From: Crataegus laevigata
Lineage: Eukaryota; Streptophyta; Magnoliopsida; Rosales; Rosaceae
Direction: 5' to 3'
Assembly (NCBI GenBank): GCA_963580275.1
Contig: OY756946.1
Span: forward strand, 34,817,380-34,881,379
Length of the DNA stretch: 64,000 nt
The position numbers and the translations under genes are program-made. Shown here one piece after another: positions 1-12,528 of the stretch (position 1 is its first letter; each line of letters opens with the position of its first letter). The notes beneath the pieces were generated by a model, which ran no database searches, was not told the origin of the DNA, and saw nothing but the letters and a program-made list of their open reading frames with translations.

Positions 1-596
1 ATTGCTCGTTTTAGCTTGTATTGTTTGTTTCCTTTTGGAATAATGTAACGCTACTGTAGATACTGCTCGTTCTCTTCTTTTTATTTATTTATTGCAGTTG
101 GATATCTCCATGTGTTTGCAAAATATGAGCCGTCAATTTCTTGAAACTCAAAAACAATTAATATACACACCCCTCTATAAACACTAACCCATACCATAAG
201 TGTCACTATTATTACGATCTATTAGTATTCACATGTTTACTATTTCTCTTTAATTATAATTTTATAAATGAGAAGTTTCAAATTTGAATCACTTGAATGA
301 CGAGTTTGATACATGAATATTATGATTAGCCCCATTAGTTGTATGGTTGAGCCCAAATCCCCACTTTTTGGTGTAGAATATCATTGAATCAAGATTAAAT
401 GTAAAAATAAAAAATAAATAAAAAAAACCTATGTAGTCTAGGAAGAATGATAAATATTACAAATTTATAACAATTTATCATTTATACAAACTATATTGGG
501 AGAGATATTTGAGCAAACACTGAGTTTTAGAACAAATACTTTCAATCACTTTATTTATAGGCATCTAATTACTTTATAACAATGTCTTGAAACCAA
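1..596. other. Intergenic, no gene seen
   Basis: AT-rich DNA with poly-A and poly-T runs. No reading frame longer than a few dozen codons resembles a known protein, and no RNA gene was recognised. It could include the end of a gene lying outside the window, but nothing here shows that. Confidence 0.5.
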
Positions 597-1070
597 GGTT
601 TTAAAAAACGTTAGGCGCTTGTTGGGCGGCGAGTTGAAGCCTAGCGGCTAGGCGGGGGCTTAGGTGAACTAGGCGGGGGCTTAGGTGAACTAGGCGGATT
701 TAAGTAAATTTATTATATTTCATGTAAATAAGTATATGTTTATACTTAAAATATATATAATTTCATCATAAACTACAAGTAAAATGACATATATATTATG
801 AAGTATTAGATATAATGAAAACATGAGGAACAAGCATATAATGTGTGTTCATTTAAGTATTCAACAAGTCTTTACAATTTATTAAAAAAAAATGCAAAAT
901 GCAGGTTATCTATTTTTTGTCTAAGTGTGTCACAGTCTAGTCGGTGCCTAGGTGGGCGCCTCAGCAGGTCTAGGTGTCATTTCTTAATTTTCAAATGTCT
1001 AGGTATTAATTGGGGCGGTGGCCAACCGTCTAGCGCCTAGGCAGCATTAGGCGGAAATTGTTAGAACAAT
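597..1070. repeat. TAGGCG-rich dispersed element with inverted ends
   Basis: GC-rich blocks carrying repeated GGCGCCTAG/TAGGCGG words lie at both ends (about 615-705 and 935-1055) around an AT-rich core. The left block reads outward with CCTAGCGGCTAGGCGG. The right block, reverse-complemented, reads CCTAGGCGCTAGACGG, so the ends are inverted relative to each other. A 21-bp unit (GGCGGGGGCTTAGGTGAACTA) is tandemly repeated near 651-694. The short frame at 843-1040 is made of this repeat and is not a gene. The transposon class is unknown to me. Confidence 0.5.
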
Positions 1071-1586
1071 GCTTAAAACTAGTAGTCATTGTAGATCACA
1101 TCAACACAGAATAAATGCGTGATACATTTCCATACATTTATTGGCCATCACAGTTCATAATTTGCGTAATTCTTTACAATTATTATTGGTGTTGATTTTT
1201 GTTCCATAAAAAAATTATTGGTGTTAGATTTTGTTTATTTTCAGCACGGTTGACATTGACTCTTTTTCTTCTTCTTTTTTATCCCGACTTTTTGTTGTTC
1301 CTACATGTATTGAGAAAGGTGTATTGCGGATTGTTTTGAAAAATCTGAGCTTGTATTCTTCATCTTTGGCGTGCTTTTGCTAGTTTGCATTTGAATTTCT
1401 AATCATGATGGGTTTCTGATTTTCAAATTAATGGTTCCTTTTTACTTCATTTTGCAAGGCTTTTGTAAATGATGTCCCAATTGTTGTTTTATCTTTACCT
1501 TTCTATTATCAATAACACAAATTTACACAAGGGATCAGGGGGATCTTTTTAGTATAATAGGCCTCCCTGCATTCAGGAGGTGCCTT
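1071..1586. other. Intergenic, nothing recognised
   Basis: AT-rich spacer up to the left LTR of the first Copia element. GCCTT at 1582-1586 is the likely left target-site duplication of that element. Confidence 0.5.
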
Positions 1587-1974
1587 TGTTAAGAAAAGAT
1601 CATGTAATATACTGTATAATGTGTTTACCTAAAATAGTTGATTTGAAATCCCATTAAAAGAGGGATGTGTTTTTCTAGGCATTATTGTAGAGGTAATTAG
1701 TTGACCTAGTTGTGTATATATATTGTACTCTTACTTTGACAATGTGATATATGAAAAACCTATTCTGCTATCACTTTCCATAGCATTGCAATATACCATT
1801 TTAATATAGGAAAACTAATAAAAAGTCTAAAAAAATACCCTTTTAACGAAAAGCTACTTTTAAAAGCATAGTGAATAATGACAGTTAAAGGTAAAAAATC
1901 GGTTTTTCGTTAAAAGTGAACAGTATCGGGAGTGTTTTATTAAACCTCCCTTTTAATATTCATTCTTGTTATTG
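1587..1974 (+). repeat. 5' LTR of Copia element A
   Basis: It starts TGTTAAG and ends just before the primer-binding site at 1975. It matches 6577-6965 closely from 1587 to about 1807. From 1808 to 1950 it holds a MITE in the opposite orientation to the one in the right LTR. The last 15 bp (1960-1974) match less well. Confidence 0.9.
1808..1950 (+). mobile_element. MITE nested in 5' LTR (143 bp, 9-bp TSD)
   Basis: It starts AGGAAAACTAA and ends AAACCTCCC, giving imperfect terminal inverted repeats. It is flanked on both sides by the exact 9-bp sequence TTTTAATAT (1799-1807 and 1951-1959), which is a target duplication of Mutator-type length. Related copies lie at 6798-6941, 20119-20262 and, more distantly, 34077-34230. 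It differs from the 6798 copy at roughly 20 of 144 positions by eye. Confidence 0.85.
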
Positions 1975-1987
1975 TGGTATACAGAGC
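1975..1987 (+). other. Primer-binding site of Copia element A
   Basis: TGGTATACAGAGC matches the usual plant Copia site TGGTATCAGAGC, complementary to initiator-Met tRNA, with one inserted base. It lies immediately after the LTR and so fixes the LTR's right edge. Confidence 0.8.
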
Positions 1988-2032
1988 CTAAAACCCTAGC
2001 CTGCGTTTTCAACATTTTTTTTCCAAAACACC

Positions 2033-3709
2033 ATGTCCACATCAAAAAACAGTGACGCCAAACCCAAAAATTCAAACATTTTAGGTATGGATTCATCAAA
2101 TCCATACTATGTTCATTATTCAGACAATCCTGCTCACATGCTAGTTTCAGAAAAATTGAATGGATCCAACTATTCATCCTGGAGTAAATCCATGATTCAT
2201 GCTCTCACCGCCAAAAACAAAATTGGTTTTGTTGATGGATGCATTCAGCCACCCTCAACAACAAATCAACCAAAAGAATATGCTCTCTGGAATCAATGCA
2301 ACAACATGATTTTATCATGGTTCGCTCAATCTGTGGAGTTTGATCTTTCCAAAGGAGTTGTTCATGCCAAAAACGCCCAACAAGTATGGGACGATTTCAG
2401 AGATCAATTCTCACAAAAGAACGCACCAATAATTTATCAAATCCAAAAGTCCATTGCATCTCTCACACAGGGGTCTATGACAGTCTCAACTTATTTTACA
2501 AAGCTTAAAGGCCTTTGGGACGAATTAGAAACATATCATCATCTTCTCATCTGTGACCAGACAAAGGCACATAATGAACAAATAGAAGAAGATAAGATGA
2601 TGCAATTTCTTATGGGTCTCAACGACGTCTATAGTGGAATTCGCTGTAATATTCTCATGATGACACCCTTGCCCAAAGTTTGTCAAGCCTACTCACTCAT
2701 TATTCAAGATGAAACACAACGACAAATGTCATCGGGGTCATCTGAAAATTTCTCAATTGCTGCTGCTGTTCAAACTCAACCAAACAATTCTTCCAACAAT
2801 TCCAAAAATCTTCACTATGTTTATTGTGATAAAAATGGCCATACAATTGACAATTGTAGAAATCGAAAATACCATTGCAAGTTCTGTGATAAGAAAAGGC
2901 AAACTGAAGACAGGTGTAGATTTAAAAATGGAACAAATAAAGAAAGTCAAGGCAGCAGCAAGTCATTATCGCGTGGGTCCCCAGGCAGCAGCAACCCACG
3001 TGCTGCCTTCCACAATTTCCATGCTACCAGCACCGGTTCCCACTCTGCTACAAATGCAGCAGTTGCAGCCAATGTCCCATCCAACCTGGCACACGGACAG
3101 GCCTCCCAGCAACCTTCACCGAACCTCTTACAAGGCCTCTCCACGGAACAGCTTCAACAGTTAGCCCATGTGGTGTCCCTGATGAATTTAAATCCTCATT
3201 CTGGTAATAACAGTGCTTATGCGAATGCTGCAGGTCTGTCATCTTTTACTGTTGCCTCCGTTAATTCTATATTTACTCAACCTTGGATTTTAGATAGTGG
3301 GGCTACCAAGCACATCACATCAGATTCTTCACTTTTTACCACAACTAAACCCTCATCCATATCCACTGTTAAATTACCCACTGGTTCTGCAGCCTCAATT
3401 ACTTCCACTGGCACCATACCCTTCAATTCAGACATTATATTAGATAATGTTTTATGTGTTCCTTCTTTTCACTTAAATCTCATGTTTGCCAGTCAAGTCA
3501 CCAACTCACTACATTGTTATGCCATTTTGTTTTCCACTTTCTGTGTCTTGCAGAACTTGGCTACGGGGAAGATGATTGGATCGGGTAAGCAACGTGGTGG
3601 TCTTTATTACATGTCACTATTGGGACGCTTGTCTCCTATCAAGTTTCTCATTCATCCAATCTCTGGCATATGTGGCTTGGACATCCTTCTTCAACCCGCC
3701 TCAAATTAG
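2033..3709 (+). pseudogene. Copia A gag and protease region
   Basis: An open 558-codon frame from ATG at 2033. The N-terminus carries the Copia-type gag module (motif LNGSNYSSW, near residue 45). Two cysteine/histidine clusters near residues 265-300 look like worn zinc knuckles; the first lacks its leading cysteine. The aspartic protease motif WILDSGATKHIT is near residues 420-431 and keeps its catalytic Asp-Ser-Gly. The frame then enters the pre-integrase region and runs out at 3709, where the integrase continues in another frame. In an intact element gag and pol would be one polyprotein. Confidence 0.85.
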
Positions 3710-4594
3710 TATTTCCCTCATTGTCTACAAATAATATTTGTACTGTTTGTCCTATGGCCAAACAAACCAGACTTCCATTTCCTTTAAGTTATATATCAAC
3801 TCATACTCCTTTTGATTTACTGCATTGTGATATTTGGGGTCCTCACAAAGTTCCCACGCACTCAAGCTCTCGATTCTTTTTCACTATTTTTGATGATTTT
3901 ACTAAGTGCACATGGGTTTTCTTGATGCAACATAAATCTGAAACTCAACACCTCTTAAAATCTTTTATTACTTTTTTCCCACAAACAATTTCATGCACAA
4001 ATCAAAACAATAAGGGTTGATAATGGGTCTGAATTTTTGTCCATGAAAGATTTTTTTCAAACCAATGGCATTGAATATCAATGTACATGTGTCTACACTC
4101 CTTAACAAAATGGCGTTGTCGAACGTAAACACCGTCACATCCTAGCCATGGCACATAGTTTACATTTCCAATCTCAGGTACCTCTTTCATTTTGGGGCGA
4201 ATGTGTCACAACTGCTGTCTACCTCGTTAATCATTTACCATTTCCTTTGTTGTCTAACAAATCTCCTTTTGAGTTATTATACCAACGTTCACCACTATTT
4301 TATCACTTAAAAGTTTTTGGCTGCTTGTGTTTTGCCACTGTTGTTCAACCAATACCCAAATTCGATCCTCGTGCTAAAAGTTGTGTATTTGTTGGATACC
4401 CCACTGGTCAAAAAGGCTACAAACTCTATGATCTCGAAACCAACACATTTTTTGTTAGTCGGGATGTTAAATTTAGAGAAAATATTTTTCCTTTCCATTT
4501 CCCAACCACCTCCACTCTGGCAGACCCTCACCGTAAGCCTTTACCCCTGCCGCACCTTACCCGGACATCACCCATGCCATCCCATCACTCGTGA
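3650..4594 (+). pseudogene. Copia A integrase, frameshifted
   Basis: Integrase core is recognisable in two frames. DLLHCDIWGP and IFDDFTK lie in the frame open at 3670-4020. NGVVERK and the conserved FVGYPTGQKGYKLYD lie in the frame that reopens at 4148. A frameshift falls near 3980-4015 and an in-frame TAA at 4103-4105 interrupts the TP-QNGVVERK motif. The conserved N-terminal zinc finger is incomplete. It is non-functional as it stands. Confidence 0.85.
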
Positions 4595-4895
4595 CATCTT
4601 CCCTTGACCCCATTTCCCGTAACCCACTTGCCCCTATTTCCCCTACCCCACCTCCTAGTCCACGGTCTTCATCATCCCCCTCTAATTCTATTGTCCCCTG
4701 TCAGACCCTCTCATCACATCCAATTTCTACCCCAAGTCCGACCTCACCATCCCATGACACACCAGCTTTCTCACCCACCATCTCCCATCAATCCGACCCA
4801 ACTTCATCATCTGCCGACACGTCAGCTTCCTCCCACCGCTTCCACGTCCATCTCTTCGTCCAAAGCAACCTCCAATATGGCATAAAGACTACCAC
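4595..4895 (+). other. Copia A linker region
   Basis: A Pro/Ser/Thr-rich low-complexity stretch between integrase and reverse transcriptase, typical of the variable hinge in Copia polyproteins. The frame shifts within it, so it is no longer continuous with either neighbour. Confidence 0.6.
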
Positions 4896-6569
4896 GTGAC
4901 CAACCACGTCAGTCACTCTCCCTCGGCGCCTCGTCCTTCCTCAGGTACTTGGTATCCCATATCTGATTTTCTTTCCTATTCACGCATTTCTTTTGCCCAT
5001 TGTGCTTTCCTTGCTAACATTACAGGTCCCGCCGAACCTACATCCTATGCTCAAGCTATCCTTGATCCTCAATGGCGCAAGGCCATGCATACAGAATTAA
5101 CGGCTTTGCAGCAAAACAATACATGGGCAATGGTTCCTTTACCTGCTAGTCACAAACCCATTGGTTGCAAATGAGTTTATAAAATTAAGTACAACTCTGA
5201 TGGCACCATTGAGCGGTACAAAGCTCGTCTCGTTGTTAAAGTCTACACTCAAATTGAGGGCATTGATTATCAGGAAACTTTTTCTCCTACTGCTAAACTC
5301 ACCACTCTTCGTTGCCTCCTTGCTGTTGCTAGTGCCCGTCATTGGTTCATTCACCAATTGGATGTTCAGAAAGCTTTTCTTCATGGTGATTTGCATGAGG
5401 TTGTTTTCATGAAACCTCATCCTAGTCTTCGCCGACAGGGGGAGAATATTGTATGTCGGCTTAACAAATCTCTATATGGACTTCAACAGGCATCCAAAAA
5501 CTGGTTCTCCACTTTTTCACTCACCATTCAGAAAGCTGGTTATCAACAGTCAAAAGCTGATTATTCCTTTTTTACAAAGGCTCAAGGTACCTCATTCATA
5601 GCAGTTCTTATCTATGTAGACGACATACTCCTTACAGGAAATGATCTAAAAGAGATGGAACGACTCAAGACATTTCTTCTGACACGCTTCCGCATCAAAG
5701 ATCTTGGTGATTTAAAATATTTTTTGGGCATTGAATTTTCTCAGTCTAATAAAGGCATTTTCATGTCTCAGAGGAAATATGTACTAGATGTTTTGCAGGA
5801 TTATGGCCTTACAGGGGCACACCCAGATAAGTTTCCAATGGAACAAAATTTGAAATTCACTCCAACCGACGGAGCATTGTTAGATGATCCCACCAAGTAT
5901 AGAAGACTAGTCAGACGATTGATTTATCTTACTGTCACCATACGTGACATAGTCTTTTCAGTTCGCACATTGAGTCAATTCATGCACGAGCCTCGCAAAC
6001 CTCATTGGGATGCAGCTTTACAAATTCTCAAGTACATCAAAGGTACTCCCGGTCAAGGTTTGTTATTTCTTGTTTATGATAATCTTGAATTAAAAGCTTT
6101 TTGTGATTCCAATTGGGGGGGTTGTCGTGACACAAGAAGGCCAGTTACTGGATATTGTGTATTCCTTGGAAATTCCCTAATCTCATGGAAATCCAAGAAA
6201 CAAGACAATGTTTCTCGATCGTCTGCAGAAACCGAATATCGAGCTATGGCCAACACATGTTTAGAGTTAACATGGTTGCGCTATATATTGCAAGATCTAA
6301 AGGTTCCACAAAGAGGTCCCACACCATTATTTTGTGACAATCAAGTCGCTCTATATATTGCAGCTAATCCTGTTTTTCATGAGCAAACAGAGCATATTGA
6401 AATTGATTGTCACATCGTTCGAGAAAAACTGCAAGCTGGAATGATTAGTCCTTCACATGTACCTACACAGTTCCAGTTATTAAATTTATTCACAAAGGCT
6501 TTAGGGAAAGATCAATTCGTGAAACTGCGCGACAAGTTGGGACTTCATGAAATTTACTCTCCAACTTGA
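4896..6569 (+). pseudogene. Copia A reverse transcriptase and RNase H
   Basis: RT begins in the frame at 4896 (SYAQAILDPQWRKAM). A TGA at 5172-5174 breaks it, and it continues in the same frame to 6569. RT motifs include QLDVQKAFLHGDL and the catalytic YVDDILLTGND (about 5605). RNase H motifs include FCDSNWGGCRDTRRP and SSAETEYRAMA, followed by the target-binding end with HIEIDCHIVREKL. One nonsense codon is the main lesion in this half, so the RT is better preserved than the integrase. Confidence 0.9.
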
Positions 6570-6576
6570 GGGGGAG

Positions 6577-6965
6577 TATTAAGAAAAGATCATGTAATAT
6601 ATTGTACAATGTGTTTACCTAAAATAGTTGATTTGAAATCCCATTAAAAGAGGGATGTGTTTTTCTAGGCATTATTGTAGAGGTAATTAGTTGACTTAGT
6701 TGTGTATATATATTGTACTCTTACTTTGACAATGTGATATATGAAAAACCTATTCTGCCGTCACTTTCCATAGCATTGCAATATACCATTTTAATATGGG
6801 AAGTTTAATAAAACACCCCCGGTACTGTTTACTTTTAACGAAAAATCGTTTTTTTACCTTTAACTGTCACTATTTACTATACCTTTAAAAGTGGCTTTTC
6901 GTTAAAAGAAAAATTTTCAAGCCTTTTTCGTTAGTTTTCCTTTTTAATATTCATGCTTTTTATTA
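6577..6965 (+). repeat. 3' LTR of Copia element A
   Basis: It pairs with 1587-1974 and begins TATTAAG, so the canonical TG start is altered to TA. It holds the MITE at 6798-6941 in reverse orientation. It is followed by GCCTC, matching the left flank GCCTT at four of five bases. Confidence 0.9.
6798..6941 (-). mobile_element. MITE nested in 3' LTR, inverted (144 bp)
   Basis: Flanked by TTTTAATAT at 6789-6797 and 6942-6950, the same 9-bp site used in the other LTR. The element here is reversed: it starts GGGAAGTTTAATAAAA and ends GTTAGTTTTCCT. Read in reverse complement it is closer to the 20119-20262 copy than to its partner at 1808-1950. Confidence 0.85.
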
Positions 6966-6970
6966 GCCTC

Positions 6971-7523
6971 GCATACAACCATTATCAAAGAATAATTTTG
7001 TACTATAGTTTAATATATAAAAAAATGTAACAACAAAGAAATTTCTAGCCCAAATATATGATATTCTTAGAGCAGAGCTATTCGGACACCCGTTTTTACT
7101 TTTTAAACACCTTCTTAATTTTTTACTGTCATATAAAATGAACTGAAGTAGATCAATGACTAAAAATTGACAAGAGAGTATTGAGAAATAAAAATAGACC
7201 AGTGTGAATAACACCATCATATTCTTATTCTTCCACCCCGAACTTTAATTGCCCTTTTCCAGAAACACGTGGCCACAAGACGAGGTGTTGTGGAGGGTAG
7301 AGAAACATGCACCACGCCAGAAGATCAAAGCCTTCCTGTTCCTCGTATTTAAGTTGGGATTCAGAAGAAAGAATGAGTGGAATGGAGGTTGTTTGACGTG
7401 ATTTTTGCATGCAATTCGTAATCTCTTTTGTTGGTGACATGCATTGCAGGTTAAGTGATTATTAAGAGAGTGATTAATGTAATTACAATTTGCATGCATA
7501 CAAGCATTAAACGTACACATAAA
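6971..7523. other. Upstream flank of the reticulon-like pseudogene
   Basis: AT-rich, with no other gene. It would hold the promoter of the reticulon-like gene, now about 560 bp long before it meets Copia element A. The short minus-strand frames at 7225-7577 match no family I know. Confidence 0.4.
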
Positions 7524-7903
7524 ATGTTGGATCCGGTGGACGTGGATATTGCAGATTCTGATTTTCTCACCAACCAATCAGATCCAGATGACTCTTCCGA
7601 CTCCGACATTGATAATTACAGCTTGGCTTTTACATGCAAGAACCGATTGTTTGGTCGCCAGAAGCCTCTTCATGTTGTCCTGGGCGCTGGTGTATGTACG
7701 TAAACTGTAATTGTAATTTTTTTTTCTTCTGCTTGCTGTAAATTTCATGCTTTTATTAACCTTAAAGTGAAATTAATTAATTCTTTCAGATGCTGATATT
7801 ATACTTTGGAGAAACAAGTAGATCTCAGCCTACATTTTTATGGGTGCAACACTCACATGGCTTCTCTTTGAGAGATTAGGTTATAATTTGGTTGTGTTTC
7901 TTT

Positions 7904-8288
7904 TGTTATAGTTTGATAACTTTTATGGTGCTTCTACTCTGAGAAGAAGAAGAAAGGAAAGGAGAAAAACAGAGAGTAATTCCAAAAGGTTTCTCTTCTT
8001 CTCTCTGCTGTAAAATCACAGAGGAATATTCATCCGTATTAATACCTCTCTCTCTCGCACACAAAACGTGCAAGGAGGAATATATTCTTTTACAAGAAAA
8101 CTGAGCTGTACCAAATCATTAGGACATATCTCAACCATTCATCTAACTAATAGCTAGGATTATCACACATGGCACTCATGGCCTTACAACCTTTGATTTC
8201 TTACTTGGAAAAATATGCTCAAGTGAATACACAAATAAACTCAACTTATTCCACTAATATTAATCAGCTAGAGACTTATAGTTCAACA
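7904..8288 (-). repeat. 3' LTR of Copia element B
   Basis: 385 bp, at the left on the plus strand because the element is inverted. By eye it differs from 12541-12925 at three sites, near 7946, 8035 and 8210. The purine-rich tract in minus-strand reading (AAAGGGGAG) abuts its inner edge. Confidence 0.93.
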
Positions 8289-11200
8289 CTCCCCTTTAAG
8301 TCTTGAGCTGATTTCACTCCAAGTTTGTCCCTGAGATAGTTGAACCGATCCTTAGCCAAAGCCTTTGTGAAAATGTCTGCTATCTGTTCATTTGTAGGAC
8401 AATACACCAGATCAATGACACCCTCTTGTAATGCATTCTTGATGAAGTGATATCTTCGATCAATATGCTTGGTCTTCTGGTGAAACACCGGATTCTTTGT
8501 GATAGCAATTGCAGCAGTATTATCACACTGAAGTGGAGTTGCTTCAGTTTGAAATTCACCAAAGTCCTCTAATACAAATCGGAGCCAGATTGCTTGAGTG
8601 GTTGCCTCTGATGCACTAATGTACTCTGCTTCTGCAGTGGATAGTGCAACACAATTTTGTTTGATTGATGCCCAAGAAAAAATTCCACTGCCAAAGGAGA
8701 AAGCATATCCAGTGGTGCTTTTGCTGTCATCTATTGAACCACCCCAGTCACTATCACAGTAACCAATTAGGACTGCACTTTGTCCTTTCACATACTCCAG
8801 ACCATAATCGAGAGTTCCTTTGATGTATCTGAGAACTCTTTTTGCAGTGCCGTAGTGTTTATTTGTAGGACAGTGCATAAATCTTGCAAGAAGACTAGAT
8901 GCATACATCACATCTGGACGTGTAGCTGTGAGATACAAAAGACTCCCCACTAACTTCCTGTACTGTTCTTCATTTGCTGGACCACTGCCATCATTTTTGC
9001 TTAATTTGTCAACTGCCACCAATGGTGTAGACACATATTTGCATTCATTCAACCCGAATTTGTTTAACAGATGAGAAGCATACTTCATTTGATGGATGAA
9101 GATGCTAGAATTGGTTTGAATGACTCCCATTCCTAGAAAGTGGTGGAGTAAACCCAAATCAGTCATCTCATACTTCATCATCATATCCTCTTTGAATTCT
9201 CTCAACATATATGTGTTGCTGCCTGTGTAGACAATATCATCTACATAGATAGAAACTATTATGATGTCTTTTTCTCCCCTTGACTTGATGTATAATGTTG
9301 GTTCACTAAGGCTCTTCTGAAAACCACATTGAGAGAAATATGTATCAATTTCCCCATACCAGGCCCTCGGTGCCTGTTTCAGTCCATAGAGTGCTTTATG
9401 AAGTCTATACACTTTATCTTCTTTGCCTTGCACCAAAAAACCTTCTGGCTGATCTACATATACCTCATCTTGCAGTACTCCATTTAAGAAGGCAGATTTA
9501 ACATCAAGCTGGTATAGCTTCCAACTCTTTTGGGCAGCAAGAGCAATGAGAGTTCTGATAGTGTCTAGTCTAGCCACTGGAGCATACGTTTCATTATAAT
9601 CCAAACCAGGTTTCTGAGCATAACCTTTGGCAACCAACCTTGCCTTATTCTTTAAGACAGTTCCATCCAGATTTAATTTGGTTTTATAAACCCATTTAAC
9701 TCCAATAACAGGCAGCAGTGTTGGTCTGTCAACTAATTCCCATGTGCCATTCTTTTCAATCATGTTCAACTCTTCCTGCATTGCTTTTATCCAAGATTCA
9801 TCTTGAGCTGCTTCTGAATAAGTTTCTGGTTCCATAATACACAAATTACATTGAGCAAGAATATCATCTAGATTTCTCCATTTCAGAGGTGTGTGATCAT
9901 AAGGTTGTGTGTCCCTGTCACCTTGAGTATGAATGTGACTAGATTCAGCTGAGCATATGGTTTGCTCATAGGGAAATGGAGACACTTATGAGGGTGAAGA
10001 ACATTCAGTTTCACTATCTTCAACTCTGGGACATATCTTTTGTGGCTTTTCTGCATCCACCATTTGCACAGATTTCTGAAGATTGTCTTTCCAGTTCCAT
10101 GAAGCTTGCTCATCAAAAACAATGTCTCTTGATAGAAGAAGTTTCTTAGAGACTGGTTCAAAGACTCTATATCCCTTCTCACATGTTGCATAGCCCACAA
10201 ACACACCTTTAATACTTTTTGCATCTAGCTTTTGTCTCTGCTCAGTAGGCACATGTACATAGCACAAGGAACCAAAAATTTTAAGATGTGCTATTCCTGG
10301 TTTTCTGCCACAGTAAGCCTCAAAAGGTGTTATATTCCTAAGTGCTCTTGTAGGACACCTATTTAGGAGATATACAGCTGTGTGTACAGCTTCAGCCCAA
10401 AGAAAGTATGGCAGGTCCTTGTCATGAAGCATTGCTTTAGCCATTTCTATCACAGTTCTGTTCTTTCTTTCAACTACTCCATTCTGTTGAGGAGTGTATG
10501 CCATTGTAAGTTGCCTTTGAATTCCTGCATTTTCGCAGAACTTAGAGAACTCAGATGATAAAAATTCTCCTCCTCTGTCACTCCTTAGACATTTAATTTT
10601 GGAATCAGATTGCAGTTCCACCATAGACTTGAATTTTTGAAAACAACTGAATGCATCAGATTTATATCTGAGAAAGTATACCCAAATCATCCTTGTACAG
10701 TCATCAATAAGTAGCATAAAGTATTTGTTTCCAGCCAAGGATGCATTCTGCATTGGACCACACAAATCAACATGAATAAGTTCCAGAGGATAGTTGGCTC
10801 TCCAAGCTTGTTCTTTTGGAAACCAAGCTCTGTGTTGTTTTCCAAACTGACACCCTTGACATACTTCGGTTGTTTCTTCTAGATATGGAAGTCCATGAAC
10901 CATGTCTTTGTCTCTAAGTTGCTTAAGTCCCTTGAAATGTAAGTGACCTAGCCTTCTGTGCCAAGTCCAGGTAGAGTGATCTATGCAAGCTTTCAGAACA
11001 AATTGATTGTCCTTGAATAAAGACAGGGGATAACATCTATTTTCTCTCTTCTTAACCTTGATGACAAGATTGTCAAGTGAAGGCCCATCGAATATACTGC
11101 ACATACCTCCTCCAAACAAGAGATAGTACCCATGCTCATCCATTTGACCCACACTTAGCAGATTTTCTTTCAATCTTGGCAAATGCATGACTTCTCTGAT

Positions 11201-12448
11201 GTATTTCTTTCATTTGTTTGTGTCAATCTCCAATGACCCCATTCCAGCAACATTTACTAGCACACCAGTAGGCATTTGCACCTTTCCAGCAACATTAGTT
11301 CTTATGTCAACAAGGAGATCTGCATTCCCTGTCATATGATTGCTGCATCCGATGTCTATGTACCAGTTATCATTAACCTTTGTCTCTGAAATTGCACAAT
11401 TTGCATAGAACAAGTTCCCTGTCACTTCCATCTGATTTACAGAGTTTGCCTTTTGAACATTTTTTCCTGCAGTGCATTCTCTAGCCCAATGGCCAAACTT
11501 ATCACAGTTAAAGCATTTAGGCTTCGCCTTATATCTACACTCACCAAAATGGAACTTAGAGCACACTCTACACTGTGGTTTAATCCCCTCCTGATTCATT
11601 GACTGTGACATATGTGAGTTCGATGCAGGACTATTGAGAGATTTATGTTGGAATCTAGGTTTTGACTCCCATTTCTTCCCCTTATAGCTCCAGTTCTTCT
11701 GAAATTTTGATGAACCAGATTGATTCCCACTCTTGTTTTGTCCTTTTGGACTCACTGAGAATGATGTAAACGCCTTCTCAGTGGTATCAACATTATGCAA
11801 TTCGAATCGTTGCTCCTGACTTTTCAAGATAGCAATTACTTCCTGCAATTCCACAGTCTCTAGACACTTTGTATTTTCTATAACCAAACAGATAGAATCA
11901 TAAGGTTTACTTAGACTAATCAGAACCTTCTGCACAAGCCTCTCATTAGAAAGAGATTCACCAAATGTTCTCATCTGATTAATTAGCTCGTTTAACCTTG
12001 TAAGGTAGCTAGATAAAGACTCATCATCTCGCATTCTAGCATACTCGAACTCTCGTCTAAGATTCTGCAATTTTACAGATCGTACCTGATCACCACCGTG
12101 ATATTCACCGTAGAGCAAATCCCATGCCATTTTAGCTAACTCGGCATTGGCGATTCGGGGAAAAATTTGATCTGAGACCGCATTCTGAATGATTCCCAAA
12201 GCCTTAGCATCTTTCATCAGAAACGCAGCCATTTCATCATCACCATCATCCTCCGATGATCCTTCAGCTTTCTTCTTCTTCTTCGGATCTGGAGATGAAA
12301 TTCCCTTCTCTACCAGATTCCATAACCCAATGGATTTGAAGATCGTTACCATTTTAATCCTCCAGAACTCGTAGTTCTCTCCGGAGAAAATTGGAGTCCT
12401 TACTTCCGAACCTCCAGATCTAGACATCCTTTTGATCTGAATCGACAA
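8276..12448 (-). pseudogene. Copia B gag-pol polyprotein with two stop codons
   Basis: One reading frame starts at 12448 and is interrupted by TGA at 11212-11210 and TAA at 9988-9986. The frame is the same on both sides of each stop. The gag part (12448-11212) has a zinc knuckle CFNCDKFGHWAREC. Protease has WYIDIGCSNHMTG, where the catalytic Asp-Ser-Gly reads Asp-Ile-Gly. Integrase (11188-9986) has the HRRLGH...CQGC finger, HVDLCGPM, and DRGGEF plus NGVVERK of the DDE core. RT (9985-8276) has QLDVKSAFLNG and YVDDIVYTGS, and RNase H has YCDSDWGGS and STAEAEY. It is nearly intact but could not make a full polyprotein without stop readthrough. Confidence 0.92.
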
Positions 12449-12528
12449 TCTTCACGAAACTTCAAGAGAGAGCTTCGATTGAGCTCTGTCACCTCACAGA
12501 TTTACGCTCAGGTTTTAAACACGACCTG

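Larger units (their letters stand above)
1587..6965 (+). mobile_element. Degenerate Ty1/Copia LTR retrotransposon (element A)
   Basis: The two LTRs (1587-1974 and 6577-6965) are alike outside a nested MITE. A primer-binding site (TGGTATACAGAGC, initiator-Met tRNA type) follows the left LTR directly. A purine tract (GAGGGGGAG, 6568-6576) precedes the right LTR. Flanks GCCTT (1582-1586) and GCCTC (6966-6970) are a 4-of-5 target duplication. Domains run gag, protease, integrase, RT, RNase H in Copia order. The coding region has several frameshifts and in-frame stops, so it cannot act on its own. The proteins resemble the plant RE1/RE2-type Copia group (family knowledge). I counted about six differences over roughly 220 bp of shared LTR before the MITE. 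Confidence 0.93.

Noticed and set aside
2709..3242. Extra frames inside Copia A gag
   Set aside because: Out-of-frame shadows of the gag-protease frame at 2033-3709.
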